Assembly (NCBI GenBank): GCA_003797895.1
Contig: RKQB01000001.1
Coordinates: 759,822 to 823,821, forward strand
DNA: 64,000 bases
Source of the DNA: Cyclobacteriaceae bacterium YHN15
Lineage (GTDB): Bacteria > Bacteroidota > Bacteroidia > Cytophagales > Cyclobacteriaceae
Direction of reading: 5' to 3'
This document shows positions 1 through 8,839 of this stretch, piece after piece. The notes below the pieces were generated by a model, which was given only the letters and a program-made list of their open reading frames with translations, was not told where the DNA came from and made no database searches. Each line of letters opens with the position of its first letter. The first letter of the stretch is position 1. Made by a program: the position numbers and the translations under genes.

Positions 1-1232
1 TCTACCAAAATCAAATCTGCTAAAGCCCCGATTTCCACTACACCCAATTTTCCAGGATAGGGACTTCTCAAACCGGAAAGCTGAAGCAATTCCGCATTGT
101 CATGGGTGACCATCTTGAGAATTTCGGCGTTGGTAAACCATTGCTGCAGCCGGAGGATGTAGGCATTCTGTTGTTCGTTCAATTCAGGTTCGAAAAGGAA
201 ATCTGTGCCCCAGGCTATTTTTAATTTCATTTTTTTCGCCATAGGCCATAGCTTGGCTTGCCCTTCAATTACTGGCTTTCGTTTTTCCACACGCTGAGGA
301 TCCATATCAGGGGTGCTCTCAACCAGATTTTGTGTACTTAGCCAAACACCCTTCCTTTTCATTAATTTCAGTGTCTTTTCATCCAACATTTGCCCATGCT
401 CTATGCATTTGACACCTGCATCTATGGCCCTCTGTACAGCCCTGGGTGTATAGGCATGTACCATCACATAGGTACCCCAATCTTCGGCAGCTTCCACAGC
501 TGCACGCATTTCATCAAAAGTATATTGTGTCACATCTACAGGATCATAAGCAGAGGAAGTTCCTCCTCCTGCCATCAATTTGATCTGACTGGCTCCAAAG
601 CGTAGATTTTCTCTCACAGCAGTCAATACCTCGTCCTGTCCATCTGCAATGAAGGTGGCATTGAACCTTTCTGCCCTTGAAGGTTCACCAAAAAATCTTC
701 TGGACTTTTCATCCGGTGTCCTGAAATCCCCATGTCCCGCAGTTTGGGAAATGGTGGCCCCTGAAGGCCAAATTCTCGGGCCTTGGATTTTGCCTCCATC
801 TATGCCCATCTTTAAGGGAAAAATCGGGCCACCGGCATCTCTTACCGAGGTAAAGCCCCTCAACAACATCTTTTCAGCCCCTCCACCTACTTTTTCCATG
901 ATCAAACCTTCAGAAAGCATTGGTGACATCATTTCCCGCATGGTCAATGCTCCAAAAGCCATGTGTACATGGGGATCAATAAGGCCCGGTATCAAAGTTC
1001 GTCCTTCCCCTTTTATCACCAATATTCCCTGATCTTGAATGGCAGTAGGGCTTATTATTTTGATGAATTTCCCTTCTATCAGTACATTAACTGGTCCAGT
1101 AAGAATTTTTGATTTCCCATCGAATACTTTTACTTTTTCAAATAAAATTTTTGTCGTGACGGCTTCCTGGGCCTGGGCCTGAAATGCTAAAAATAAACAA
1201 AAGAAAACCCTCAAAAGGTTTGAATTGGCCAT
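1..1232 (-). CDS. Amidohydrolase, imidazolonepropionase-like (3' end beyond window)
   Basis: The reverse strand reads open from an ATG at 1232 to the window edge, about 410 codons without a stop. The product starts with a signal peptide (hydrophobic run ending QAQAQ near residue 22). It then shows amidohydrolase-superfamily hallmarks: the metal-binding HVH at residues 88-90 in a GLIDPHVH context, a Lys in IKLMAGGG, the later His in VMVHAY and in CIEHG, and the Asp of AWGTDF. Together these match the exported metal-dependent hydrolases related to imidazolonepropionase and Xaa-Pro dipeptidases. The family hydrolyses cyclic amides or dipeptide-like bonds; the substrate cannot be read from the sequence. 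The C-terminal portion is missing because of the window edge, not by mutation. Confidence 0.85.
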   Translation of the reverse strand, partial: MANSNLLRVFFCLFLAFQAQAQEAVTTKILFEKVKVFDGKSKILTGPVNVLIEGKFIKIISPTAIQDQGILVIKGEGRTLIPGLIDPHVHMAFGALTMREMMSPMLSEGLIMEKVGGGAEKMLLRGFTSVRDAGGPIFPLKMGIDGGKIQGPRIWPSGATISQTAGHGDFRTPDEKSRRFFGEPSRAERFNATFIADGQDEVLTAVRENLRFGASQIKLMAGGGTSSAYDPVDVTQYTFDEMRAAVEAAEDWGTYVMVHAYTPRAVQRAIDAGVKCIEHGQMLDEKTLKLMKRKGVWLSTQNLVESTPDMDPQRVEKRKPVIEGQAKLWPMAKKMKLKIAWGTDFLFEPELNEQQNAYILRLQQWFTNAEILKMVTHDNAELLQLSGLRSPYPGKLGVVEIGALADLILV

Positions 1233-1423
1233 AATTGAAATGTTTTAAAGTACTAAAGAAGATTAAAAATAGAATTTATGGATGAAAAACCAAGTAAAAT
1301 TGAAGGGTTAACTTATAGAAGTATTCCCAATTCAAGTTTCTGTTTTCAAGAAGTTTGTTATTAAATACTGTATTTTAATTTTCAATTTTGTAAATTTCCC
1401 TTTATGGTTTCGTCTCATTTCCT

Positions 1424-2179
1424 ATGAAAAGACTAGGTTTCTTATTATTCAATTCCATTACTTTCCTTCTTACTTTATATTTGAATTATCTCTATGGATC
1501 TGGAGTGGGGGATAGAAAATCCGTGGGTGAAATCAGTAATCAGTATGATACCTTAATCACACCGGCAGGTTATGCATTTTCAATATGGGGATTGATCTAT
1601 TTATTACTGTTCGGTTTCATTGTATATCAATGGATAAGTTATTTCAAAAAGCAATTTGAAAAATCCATTGACCCAACCTATTTATGGTTGGGTTTTTCTA
1701 ACCTTTTAAATGCCATATGGATCGTCGTATGGACAGGGGAATATTTGTTATTGTCAGTCTTTATTATTTTTGCGCTTTTAGGTACTTTATTGAAATTGAG
1801 TATCTCCCTGAGTATTGGATTAAAACCAAGCAAGCCTTCATTGAATGTCAGTCTTCCCATAGGGATATACGTGGGTTGGATCATTGTTGCCTCGGTGGTG
1901 AATCTTTCGGTTTTGTTTTATTCAAAAAGTTGGCTTCAAACACATGATTTACTTTGGACGAATTTGGTGCTATTAGTCGCTACAGGTATATATTTATTTC
2001 TCTTATTCAAAAGAAACTTGCTCAGCTCTGCTTTTGTGGGTGTTTGGGCATTCATAGCCATCACGGTCAAACAATGGAACAATGAGCCAATTCTATCTTA
2101 CTTTTCATTGACTATGGCTTTGGTTTTATTATTGTCCGTTTTTTTTACCTTGAAAAACAAAAAAAGGTATTTGTATTGA
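1424..2179 (+). CDS. TspO/MBR-related tryptophan-rich membrane protein
   Basis: A 251-residue integral membrane protein with about seven or eight hydrophobic segments. It carries the ITPAGYAFSIWGLIY stretch (about residues 46-60) and a later NAIWIVVWTGEY segment, both typical of proteins annotated as tryptophan-rich sensory proteins related to TspO/MBR. Canonical TspO is about 160 residues with five helices, so this is the longer Bacteroidota form. TspO relatives bind porphyrins or other hydrophobic ligands; the ligand here is unknown. It stands alone, with 190 bp upstream to the divergent amidohydrolase and a small hairpin downstream. Confidence 0.7.
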   Translation: MKRLGFLLFNSITFLLTLYLNYLYGSGVGDRKSVGEISNQYDTLITPAGYAFSIWGLIYLLLFGFIVYQWISYFKKQFEKSIDPTYLWLGFSNLLNAIWIVVWTGEYLLLSVFIIFALLGTLLKLSISLSIGLKPSKPSLNVSLPIGIYVGWIIVASVVNLSVLFYSKSWLQTHDLLWTNLVLLVATGIYLFLLFKRNLLSSAFVGVWAFIAITVKQWNNEPILSYFSLTMALVLLLSVFFTLKNKKRYLY

Positions 2180-2202
2180 TTAAGTAAGTTTTATTTTATT
2201 TT

Positions 2203-2226
2203 CTTGGAAATTTTGTGTAATTTCCA
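2203..2226 (+). terminator. Short inverted repeat after the TspO-like gene
   Basis: Perfect 9-bp arms TTGGAAATT and AATTTCCAA with a 6-nt loop, 24 bp after the TspO-like stop codon. No clear T-tract follows, so it may be a weak terminator or only an mRNA 3' hairpin. Confidence 0.35.
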
Positions 2227-2308
2227 ACGGTTATTCTAATATTTCAGAATAATTAAAAAAAAGCATCACCCCAATTAATTCATAAATTTCTTATTCTTCA
2301 GATTAGTT

Positions 2309-2920
2309 ATGGTAGGAATATTAGGAGGCACAAGACTAGCGCTTACTTTGGGAAAATTACTTTCTGCAAGGTCGGTAGATATTGCTTATGGTGTCAGGAA
2401 ATGTTTTGTACCCAACGAAATAGAATGGAAAATATTGAATATGTCCTCTAATCCACTTAAAACTTTTAAGGAGGTAATCGAGTGTTCGGAAGTGGTCTTT
2501 ATTTGTTGTGAAAACACCTATCTTGAACAGGTATTTGATGAACTTTCCAGTTCGGATTTGAAGGATAAAATTGTGATAGATTGTACCAATAGTGATGACC
2601 CAAAGGTATTTGCGTGTAATACAGATTTTATTAAAAGTATATTGGGTACCCCTAAGATTTTTAAGGCTTTCAATAATTTGGGTTTGGATTATCCCAACTC
2701 TGATCCTATGGGAGTGGTAAAAGAAACTTACTATTGCGGTCCGGATATTCCCGAAAAATTAGTGGTGAAGCAATTGATTGCCAAAATTGGCTTTAAAGCA
2801 ATTGATGCAGGTAAGTTGGAGAATGCACCACTTTTGGAAGCTATGTTTCATCTTCGGAAGGCAATCAGCAATACAAAAAATGCAAGTAGTGATTACCATT
2901 TTAAACTGATATCTGTCTAA
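2309..2920 (+). CDS. NADP oxidoreductase, F420-dependent-like (Rossmann fold)
   Basis: A 203-residue protein opening with a Rossmann nucleotide-binding strand (VGILGGTRLALTLGKLL). It is followed by the hydrophobic strands VVFICCENTY and KIVIDCTNSDD and by the KAFNNLG segment typical of the F420-dependent NADP reductase / coenzyme F420-binding family. The usual GGxGxxG loop is altered here to GGTRLAL. Many bacterial members act with NAD(P)H only, and the substrate is not predictable. It lies 81 bp upstream of the sugar aminotransferase on the same strand, so it may be co-transcribed, but a role in sugar modification is only inference. Confidence 0.65.
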   Translation: MVGILGGTRLALTLGKLLSARSVDIAYGVRKCFVPNEIEWKILNMSSNPLKTFKEVIECSEVVFICCENTYLEQVFDELSSSDLKDKIVIDCTNSDDPKVFACNTDFIKSILGTPKIFKAFNNLGLDYPNSDPMGVVKETYYCGPDIPEKLVVKQLIAKIGFKAIDAGKLENAPLLEAMFHLRKAISNTKNASSDYHFKLISV

Positions 2921-3001
2921 ACTTACTTTTTTTTTAATACATAACAGTCGGTTAATGGTTTTTGCCTTCGTATTTTTATTGCATTAAATTTTAGGTTTTT
3001 T

Positions 3002-4114
3002 ATGATTAAGTTTTCTGATCTCCAAAAAATCAACGAGCAATACAGGGAAGATCTCAAACGTGTCTCGGCTGAAGTAATTGATTCCGGTTGGTATTTGTTA
3101 GGGGAGAGGTTAGCTGTCTTTGAAAAATCCCTCCAAAAATTCACAGGTAGTACTCATGCAATCGGAGTTGGAAATGGTTTTGACGCTTTATTTTTGATCC
3201 TTAAAGGATATATTGAACTTGGAATCCTAAAGCATGGTGATGAGGTGATTGTTCCAGCCAACACTTATATAGCAACGCTTTTAAGTGTTTCCAACGCCGG
3301 TTTGCATCCCGTATTGGTAGAGCCGGATATTTCTTCATACAATTTGGATATTTCAAAAATAGAAGAACATATTACTACCAAAACCAAGGCGGTCATAGTA
3401 GTCCATTTATATGGAAGAGTATGTTGGTCCTCCGATATTGAGGTTTTGGCCAAAAAGCATAAATTAAAAATCATCGAGGATAGTGCCCAGGCTATAGGTG
3501 CATCCTGGAATGAAAAAAAAACAGGTGCCTTGGGGGATGCGGCTGCTTTTAGCTTTTACCCTACCAAAAACCTTGGAGCCCTTGGCGATGCAGGAGCGAT
3601 AACTACATATGATGCGAATCTGGCAAAAATGGTCAGAAAACTTGCCAATTATGGAAGCAATGTGAAATATAGGCACGAATACAAAGGTGTGAATAGCAGG
3701 ATGGATGAAATTCAAGCAGCATTTCTTCAAGTCAAACTGAATTTTTTAGATACCGAAAACAAGATAAGGAGAGAGTTGGCTAATTTTTATCTTCAAAATC
3801 TAAAAAACCCTGATATTCATTTGCCAAGAATCGAACATCCTTTGTCTAATGAATCCCATGTATGGCACCTGTTCGTGATCAGAGTTCAATCCAGGGAAAT
3901 TTTGAAAGAATTCCTGGAAAAGAATGGCGTACAGGTACTTATCCACTATCCCATTCCCCCACATCAACAACAAGCTTATGCGGAATTGAACCACCATTCA
4001 TTTCCCATTACTGAAAAAATACATAAAGAGGTTTTGAGCTTACCTTTGGTACCAGTTCATTCTTTTAAAGAGATAGAACAAGTTTGTGGATTGATCAATA
4101 ATTTTTCCGCTTAG
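3002..4114 (+). CDS. DegT/DnrJ/EryC1/StrS family sugar aminotransferase
   Basis: A 370-residue PLP-dependent aminotransferase of the nucleotide-sugar type. Visible motifs are the [11 protein letters not shown] strand near residue 83, the EDSAQAIGA cofactor motif (D160, Q163) and the Schiff-base lysine K189 in [15 protein letters not shown]. Length and motifs fit dTDP-3-keto- or 4-keto-6-deoxyhexose transaminases (FdtB/QdtB-like), which make amino sugars for surface glycans. It is followed 82 bp later by a phosphoglycosyl transferase, which supports a glycan role. The exact sugar and keto position cannot be decided from sequence alone. Confidence 0.85.
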   Translation: MIKFSDLQKINEQYREDLKRVSAEVIDSGWYLLGERLAVFEKSLQKFTGSTHAIGVGNGFDALFLILKGYIELGILKHGDEVIVPANTYIATLLSVSNAGLHPVLVEPDISSYNLDISKIEEHITTKTKAVIVVHLYGRVCWSSDIEVLAKKHKLKIIEDSAQAIGASWNEKKTGALGDAAAFSFYPTKNLGALGDAGAITTYDANLAKMVRKLANYGSNVKYRHEYKGVNSRMDEIQAAFLQVKLNFLDTENKIRRELANFYLQNLKNPDIHLPRIEHPLSNESHVWHLFVIRVQSREILKEFLEKNGVQVLIHYPIPPHQQQAYAELNHHSFPITEKIHKEVLSLPLVPVHSFKEIEQVCGLINNFSA

Positions 4115-4196
4115 ATTGTAAGATTTGAATTAAAATTTTGTTTCTTGATAAAAAATATTTCTTAATTCTTGTGAATGATTAAGGCGTTGATATAAG

Positions 4197-4799
4197 ATGA
4201 TTAAAAGAATTTTTGATACCATCATTTCTTTTTTAGCAGTGATAATCTTATCCCCAATTTTTGCATTTATTTCAATAATGGTTATCATAAAATTTGGTTG
4301 GCCAGTATTTTTCACCCAAACCCGTCCAGGATTTAAGGCGAAGCCTTTTAAGATCATTAAATTCAGGACCATGACCAATGAAAAAGATGAAAATGGTGAA
4401 TTACTTCCCGAGGAGTTAAGGATTACTCCCTTTGGCATGTGGCTTCGTTCTACCAGTTTGGACGAATTGCCCGAATTGTTCAACGTACTGAAAGGAGAAA
4501 TGTCTTTGGTTGGCCCTCGCCCCTTGTTGATGGAATACCTGCCCTTATACAATTCCGATCAAAAAAGGAGAATGGACCTTAAACCGGGGATTACCGGATG
4601 GGCACAAGTAAACGGAAGAAATGCCATCCCCTGGCCTGAAAAATTCAGAATGGATATTTGGTATATTGATAACCAATCGTTTTGGTTGGATCTGAAAATT
4701 ATTTTCCTGACCCTTAAGAAAGTAATAAGCAGAGAGGGGATCAGTCATGAAAATGAAGTGTCCATGCCAAAATTTAAAGGCAATGATTTGTCTTCATAA
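4197..4799 (+). CDS. Small phosphoglycosyl transferase (PglC/WcaJ-type sugar transferase)
   Basis: A 200-residue monotopic phosphoglycosyl transferase. It has one N-terminal reentrant/membrane helix (about residues 8-32), the KFRTM motif, TSLDELPEL with the catalytic Asp-Glu pair, SLVGPRPL, and KPGITGWAQVNGRN. These are the conserved motifs of enzymes that transfer a sugar-1-phosphate to undecaprenyl phosphate to start O-antigen, capsule or glycoprotein glycan assembly. The short length matches PglC-type enzymes without the extra helices of WcaJ. The last 6 bp overlap the 3' end of the convergent globin gene. Confidence 0.88.
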   Translation: MIKRIFDTIISFLAVIILSPIFAFISIMVIIKFGWPVFFTQTRPGFKAKPFKIIKFRTMTNEKDENGELLPEELRITPFGMWLRSTSLDELPELFNVLKGEMSLVGPRPLLMEYLPLYNSDQKRRMDLKPGITGWAQVNGRNAIPWPEKFRMDIWYIDNQSFWLDLKIIFLTLKKVISREGISHENEVSMPKFKGNDLSS

Positions 4800-5201
4800 A
4801 GCGGAATTCCGTCCTTCCCGGATTTTAAAAAGTAAGATATAAGCCATTTTTTGTGCATGTGCCTTGGCATATTCTGCAACTTCACCTTCGAAATATTGGT
4901 CCAGTGTTTCAAACCAGAGCTCCAGCCAATTTTCAAAATGAACTTCTGAAATATTGTTTTCAGTTTGATTATCCACTTCTTTATGAACGGGTATAGGATT
5001 GAATTTTCCTGCTCCAGGCCCACTTTGCAGGAGCACCATTTCCCAAAAGTCCGTCAGATGGTCCAAATGGACTTCCCAATCGTTTACAATTTTATTGAAT
5101 ATTGGGCCCAGAACATCATTCCTTCTTACCTTATTATAGAAAGTTTTTACCATGAAATCGATGTCCTCTCTATCTTCAATTGCTTTTTTGGCCACTATCA
5201 T
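4794..5201 (-). CDS. Group III truncated hemoglobin
   Basis: A 135-residue globin. The sequence DFMVKTFYNKVRRNDVLGPIF at the start, followed by HLDHLTDFWEMVLL, HFENWLELWFETLD and HAQKMAYILLFKI, is characteristic of group III truncated globins (Ctb/trHbP type). The proximal His probably lies in the HFENW segment. These proteins bind O2, NO or related small ligands, but roles differ between species. Its ATG overlaps the TGA of the upstream phosphodiesterase in an ATGA junction (5198-5201), so translation is probably coupled. The 3' end overlaps the opposing sugar transferase by 6 bp. Confidence 0.85.
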   Translation of the reverse strand: MIVAKKAIEDREDIDFMVKTFYNKVRRNDVLGPIFNKIVNDWEVHLDHLTDFWEMVLLQSGPGAGKFNPIPVHKEVDNQTENNISEVHFENWLELWFETLDQYFEGEVAEYAKAHAQKMAYILLFKIREGRNSAL

Positions 5202-6448
5202 TTCTTTAAAATTGGTTTCAGGACATTGACGTCTCCATCAATATCGTCAGGGATGGGTAAATCCAATATCTTACAAATAATAGGAAAAACGTGTATATTC
5301 TGAAAAGAATTGATAACGAGTCCCTCTTTAATTTTAGGACCATTTGCATAAAATATACCATGCATGTCTCTGTATCCGGGACTAAACCCGTGTTCACCAA
5401 ATACATTTGTTTTGAACATGGCAGATCTATTTTGGTATCCCACCAGGCCAACGGTTGTTGCCAAATAAAAACCTAAATCTGGGATAATGAGAATTTCCCC
5501 CAATCTGTTCTGATGTTTTTGAGTATTTTTGTAATACTCCTTGTCTTTGACTTTTACTGCTTTAAAAGGGCCTTCTTTAGAATTTAATTTCAAAAATACC
5601 TCCTCAATTTCCAATGGATTGTTGAGATATAAATGCGCCAGTGCACCATTATTTATAACCTTGGCGTCTATGCCTTCTGTAATATGATCCAGATTGAGTA
5701 GATTTTCTTTTGGAATATTGGTCATCCCATGGTCAGATACAATGAATATATTGATATCCAAGTCAAAACTCTTCAATCCTTCAAACAAAGCTCCCAATTC
5801 CCGGTCCAATTTTTCCAGTGTTCTGCCAATTTGTTCATCATTATCCGGTCCATACCTGTGACCGACGTTATCCATATCCGAAAAATACAGCGTAATCATT
5901 TTTGGCCTTTCATCTTCAGGAAGTTGTAGCCATTCAAATACCTTGGATACCCGGGTAAGATTGGGAACACTTGCATCAAAACTGAAATAATAGCTAGGGT
6001 GGATACCCTGCACAGGTGCCTCTGACCCTACAAAAAAATAGCTTGCTGCTTTTATGTCATTTTGTTCTGCTAGTACCCATATGGGTGTTCCTCCATACCA
6101 ATATCCATCTTCAACTATATCCCTATTACCCATGGAATAAACAAGGTTTTTTTCAGGTTCATAGAAGGCATTGTCTACCAATCCATGATTTTCAGGTTTC
6201 ATCCCAGTGGCAATGGTATAATGGTTGGGAAAGGTCTTGCTGGGAAAAGATGGAATGAGCGCCTCGGCAGCAGTTCCTTTTTGGATAAATTTGGATAAAT
6301 TCTCGGGTTTAAACCTTTCTACATAATCATGTCGAAATCCATCCAGGGAAATGAGTAAAACATATTGTTCCCTTTCCTGCGATAAGGCCCCAGCGTGTAT
6401 GAACGTAGAAAAAATAAATAAAGCCCATATGGATTTGACAAGGTTCAT
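5198..6448 (-). CDS. Nucleotide pyrophosphatase/phosphodiesterase (NPP family, alkaline phosphatase superfamily)
   Basis: A 416-residue secreted enzyme with a signal peptide (residues 1-23). Family motifs in order are LLISLDGFRHDY (metal Asp36), PSFPSKTFPNHYT (nucleophile Thr72), TLYFSDMDNVGH, IFIVSDHGM and GEHGFSPG. These give the two-zinc site of ENPP-type phosphodiesterases, which cleave nucleotide pyrophosphate or phosphodiester bonds in the periplasm. The gene is translationally coupled to the truncated globin downstream, an unusual pairing. No close upstream neighbour on the same strand; about 200 bp separate it from the aguA stop. Confidence 0.87.
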   Translation of the reverse strand: MNLVKSIWALFIFSTFIHAGALSQEREQYVLLISLDGFRHDYVERFKPENLSKFIQKGTAAEALIPSFPSKTFPNHYTIATGMKPENHGLVDNAFYEPEKNLVYSMGNRDIVEDGYWYGGTPIWVLAEQNDIKAASYFFVGSEAPVQGIHPSYYFSFDASVPNLTRVSKVFEWLQLPEDERPKMITLYFSDMDNVGHRYGPDNDEQIGRTLEKLDRELGALFEGLKSFDLDINIFIVSDHGMTNIPKENLLNLDHITEGIDAKVINNGALAHLYLNNPLEIEEVFLKLNSKEGPFKAVKVKDKEYYKNTQKHQNRLGEILIIPDLGFYLATTVGLVGYQNRSAMFKTNVFGEHGFSPGYRDMHGIFYANGPKIKEGLVINSFQNIHVFPIICKILDLPIPDDIDGDVNVLKPILKK

Positions 6449-6591
6449 TTCTTAGGAATTTGCTTTGGCCTCCAAAGTAAATAAAGAATGTCAGGACGGC
6501 AAACTTTTTACTGTTGGAGATATTGTAGCATCAAAATGTATATCCGGATTAAAACTTGACCTGAAAGAAGTGATATCAAATTAGAATAAAA

Positions 6592-6616
6592 AATCCCAGT
6601 GCATAAGCATGGGATT
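6592..6616 (-). terminator. Rho-independent terminator of aguB-aguA
   Basis: On the reverse strand, AATCCCATGC pairs with GCACTGGGATT around a 4-nt loop and is followed by TTTTTTATT. It starts 30 bp after the aguA stop codon. A run of T on the forward strand too means it could work both ways. Confidence 0.7.
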
Positions 6617-6645
6617 CTGATTTTTTTTAATAAGCAGAAATACCT

Positions 6646-7737
6646 TTATATAAGAGGTTCCTGTTGGCTCAGGCAGTGAAATGAACCCAAACCCCAGATC
6701 AGATCCAGAGAATTTACACCTACGACTTTTCTGTCCGGGAAACAGGAAGTCAGGATTTCCAATGCCTTATCATCATTTTTATCCTGGAAAGTAGGTACCA
6801 CTACAGCGTGATTTGAAATGTAAAAATTAGCATAGGAAGCAGGCAAGCGCATATCTTCATGAATAATTTCCCTAGGCATAGGCAATTCCACAATATTCAT
6901 CTGTTTTCCGTTTTCCAACCTTAACTTGTGAAGCCGCTCAAGGTTCTCTTTGAGTGGCGTATAGTTTTCATCCGCTTTGTTATGCTCTACCATAGTTACG
7001 ACTTTGTCCGGATTGACAAATCTGGTCAGATCATCTATATGTCCATCCGTATCATCCCCGATTATCCCATCATTGAGCCAAAGTATATTTTCAACGCCAT
7101 AATAACCATACAAATATTCCTCAATCTGCTTTTTGGAAAGATGGGGGTTTCTATTGGGATTGAGCAAACAAGCTTCAGAAGTCAGCAATGTTCCCTTTCC
7201 ATTGAATTCCACAGAACCGCCTTCCATGACAATGCCTGATTTGAAACAGGGAATTCCTCTAAATTCGGCTACATGAATAGGTATCTTGTTATCTAGATCA
7301 TAAGGTGGATACTTATCACCCCAGGCATTGTAATTCCATTTTACTACAACTTTTTTTTCTTCTGCTGAAGGGTTGACCAAAAAAGCTGGCCCATGGTCTC
7401 TGCACCAGGCATCGTTGGTTGGGTAATAGTGGAAAAAAATTCTATTCAGGTCTACTCCGGTAGCCAAAAGATGTTCTAAAGCAAAAGACTTCATTGCTTC
7501 ATTTTTTACATTAATATGAACATCTTCACCCAATGCCACATATTTTATAAATTCTGCATATGCTGGAAAAATCGTATGGATTTTACCTGGCCAGGAAGCT
7601 TCTTTATGTGGCCAACTTAGCCAAGTAGCTGCATGGGGGGCAAATTCTGCGGGGAAGAAATAGCCCAATTCTGAAGGCGTCATGCTTCCTGTGGCGGAAG
7701 CCTCAAAAACAAGGTTGGAATCGGGATTAATCTTCAT
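6646..7737 (-). CDS. aguA: Agmatine deiminase
   Basis: A protein of about 363 residues of the PPADF / guanidino-modifying fold. Motifs are WLSWPHKEASWPG, WCRDHGPAF, MEGGSVEFNGKGTLLTSEACLLNPNRN, DGHIDDLTRF and the C-terminal GLGSFHCLSQQEP with the nucleophilic Cys. It converts agmatine to N-carbamoylputrescine plus ammonia. The ATG at 7737 is preferred over a TTG one codon earlier. It overlaps the end of aguB by 11 bp, so the two enzymes are made from one message and act in sequence toward putrescine. Confidence 0.93.
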   Translation of the reverse strand: MKINPDSNLVFEASATGSMTPSELGYFFPAEFAPHAATWLSWPHKEASWPGKIHTIFPAYAEFIKYVALGEDVHINVKNEAMKSFALEHLLATGVDLNRIFFHYYPTNDAWCRDHGPAFLVNPSAEEKKVVVKWNYNAWGDKYPPYDLDNKIPIHVAEFRGIPCFKSGIVMEGGSVEFNGKGTLLTSEACLLNPNRNPHLSKKQIEEYLYGYYGVENILWLNDGIIGDDTDGHIDDLTRFVNPDKVVTMVEHNKADENYTPLKENLERLHKLRLENGKQMNIVELPMPREIIHEDMRLPASYANFYISNHAVVVPTFQDKNDDKALEILTSCFPDRKVVGVNSLDLIWGLGSFHCLSQQEPLI

Positions 7738-8602
7738 CAATAAATCGCTTGAGGATGGGGGAATAAGTATCGATGCGCCTGTCCCTCAAAAATGGCCAAT
7801 GGGTTCTATATCTATCGGAATTTTCCATGTCAAGTTCATGTACGTAAACCTCTTCAACAACATGATCGGCTTGGTACAATACCCTTCCAAATGCATTTGT
7901 CAGGAAGGAGCCTCCCCAAAATTTCATATCACCTTCAATTCCTACCCTGTTCACTGAAACAACGGGTACCCCATTGGCAACCGCATGTGATCGTTGTATG
8001 GTCTGCCAGGCTTGATACTGTTCATTGTTTGTGTCTATATCCTGGTCCTTATGCCAGCCAATTGCCGTAGGATAAAACAAAATTTCAGCCCCCATCAGTG
8101 AGGTGATTCTTGCTGCTTCAGGATACCACTGATCCCAGCAGATGAGCACTCCGATTGTAGCAAACCTGGTTTTGAATACCTTATATCCCAAATCTCCCGG
8201 AGTAAAATAGAATTTTTCATAATACCCAGGGTCATCGGGAATATGCATTTTCCGGTATTTACCCAAATATTTACCATTAGCATCCAGGACCGCAGTAGTG
8301 TTGTGGTAAAGCCCTTCTGCTCTTTTTTCAAAAAGGGAGGCAATGATCACAACTCCCAGTTCTTTGGCTAGAGAAGAGAAAAAGTCAGTGGATGGCCCGG
8401 GAATACTCTCCGCCAGTTTGAAATTGTCATGGTCTTCCACGTCACAGAAATAAAGGGATTTAAAAAGTTCCTGTAAACAGATAATTTGGGCACCTTTGGC
8501 AGCTGCTTCCCGTATGCCTTGTTCTGCTTTTGACAAATTGGAGTTCAAGTCTTTGGAACATGAATTTTGTACCACACCAACTTTTACGGTTCTTTTCGAC
8601 AC
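7727..8602 (-). CDS. aguB: N-carbamoylputrescine amidase
   Basis: A 291-residue nitrilase-superfamily amidase with the catalytic triad E45 (ICLQELF), K118 (KYRKMHIPDD) and C155 (VLICWDQWYPEAAR). The PDDPGYYEKFYF segment after the lysine and the WxGGSFLTNAFG-like stretch (KFWGGSFLTNAFG) are typical of AguB. It hydrolyses N-carbamoylputrescine to putrescine, ammonia and CO2. The only usable start is GTG at 8602: no ATG lies in frame and a TAA occurs three codons upstream. It is the first gene of the aguB-aguA operon. Confidence 0.93.
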   Translation of the reverse strand: MSKRTVKVGVVQNSCSKDLNSNLSKAEQGIREAAAKGAQIICLQELFKSLYFCDVEDHDNFKLAESIPGPSTDFFSSLAKELGVVIIASLFEKRAEGLYHNTTAVLDANGKYLGKYRKMHIPDDPGYYEKFYFTPGDLGYKVFKTRFATIGVLICWDQWYPEAARITSLMGAEILFYPTAIGWHKDQDIDTNNEQYQAWQTIQRSHAVANGVPVVSVNRVGIEGDMKFWGGSFLTNAFGRVLYQADHVVEEVYVHELDMENSDRYRTHWPFLRDRRIDTYSPILKRFIDED

Positions 8603-8839
8603 TGTTTCTTAGATTTTTTTAGAAATAATTAATTTGTTCGCGTCAAAAATAAACCATTTTTACCAATTGTATCTTTGATTTTTGAAATTCATATTAGACA
8701 CTGGTTTATTTCCCAAATATTCTATTCAATTGCTTTATTTATTATTCTTTTTTTGACTTTTCGATTGGTCATTCATGCTTTAAAAACTTTTCATAATTTC
8801 ACCAAAAATCCAAATTAAAAAATATAAGAAATACTCTTT

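Noticed and set aside
649..1032. Forward 127-codon frame
   Set aside because: Antisense shadow of the truncated amidohydrolase, whose motifs read clearly on the reverse strand.
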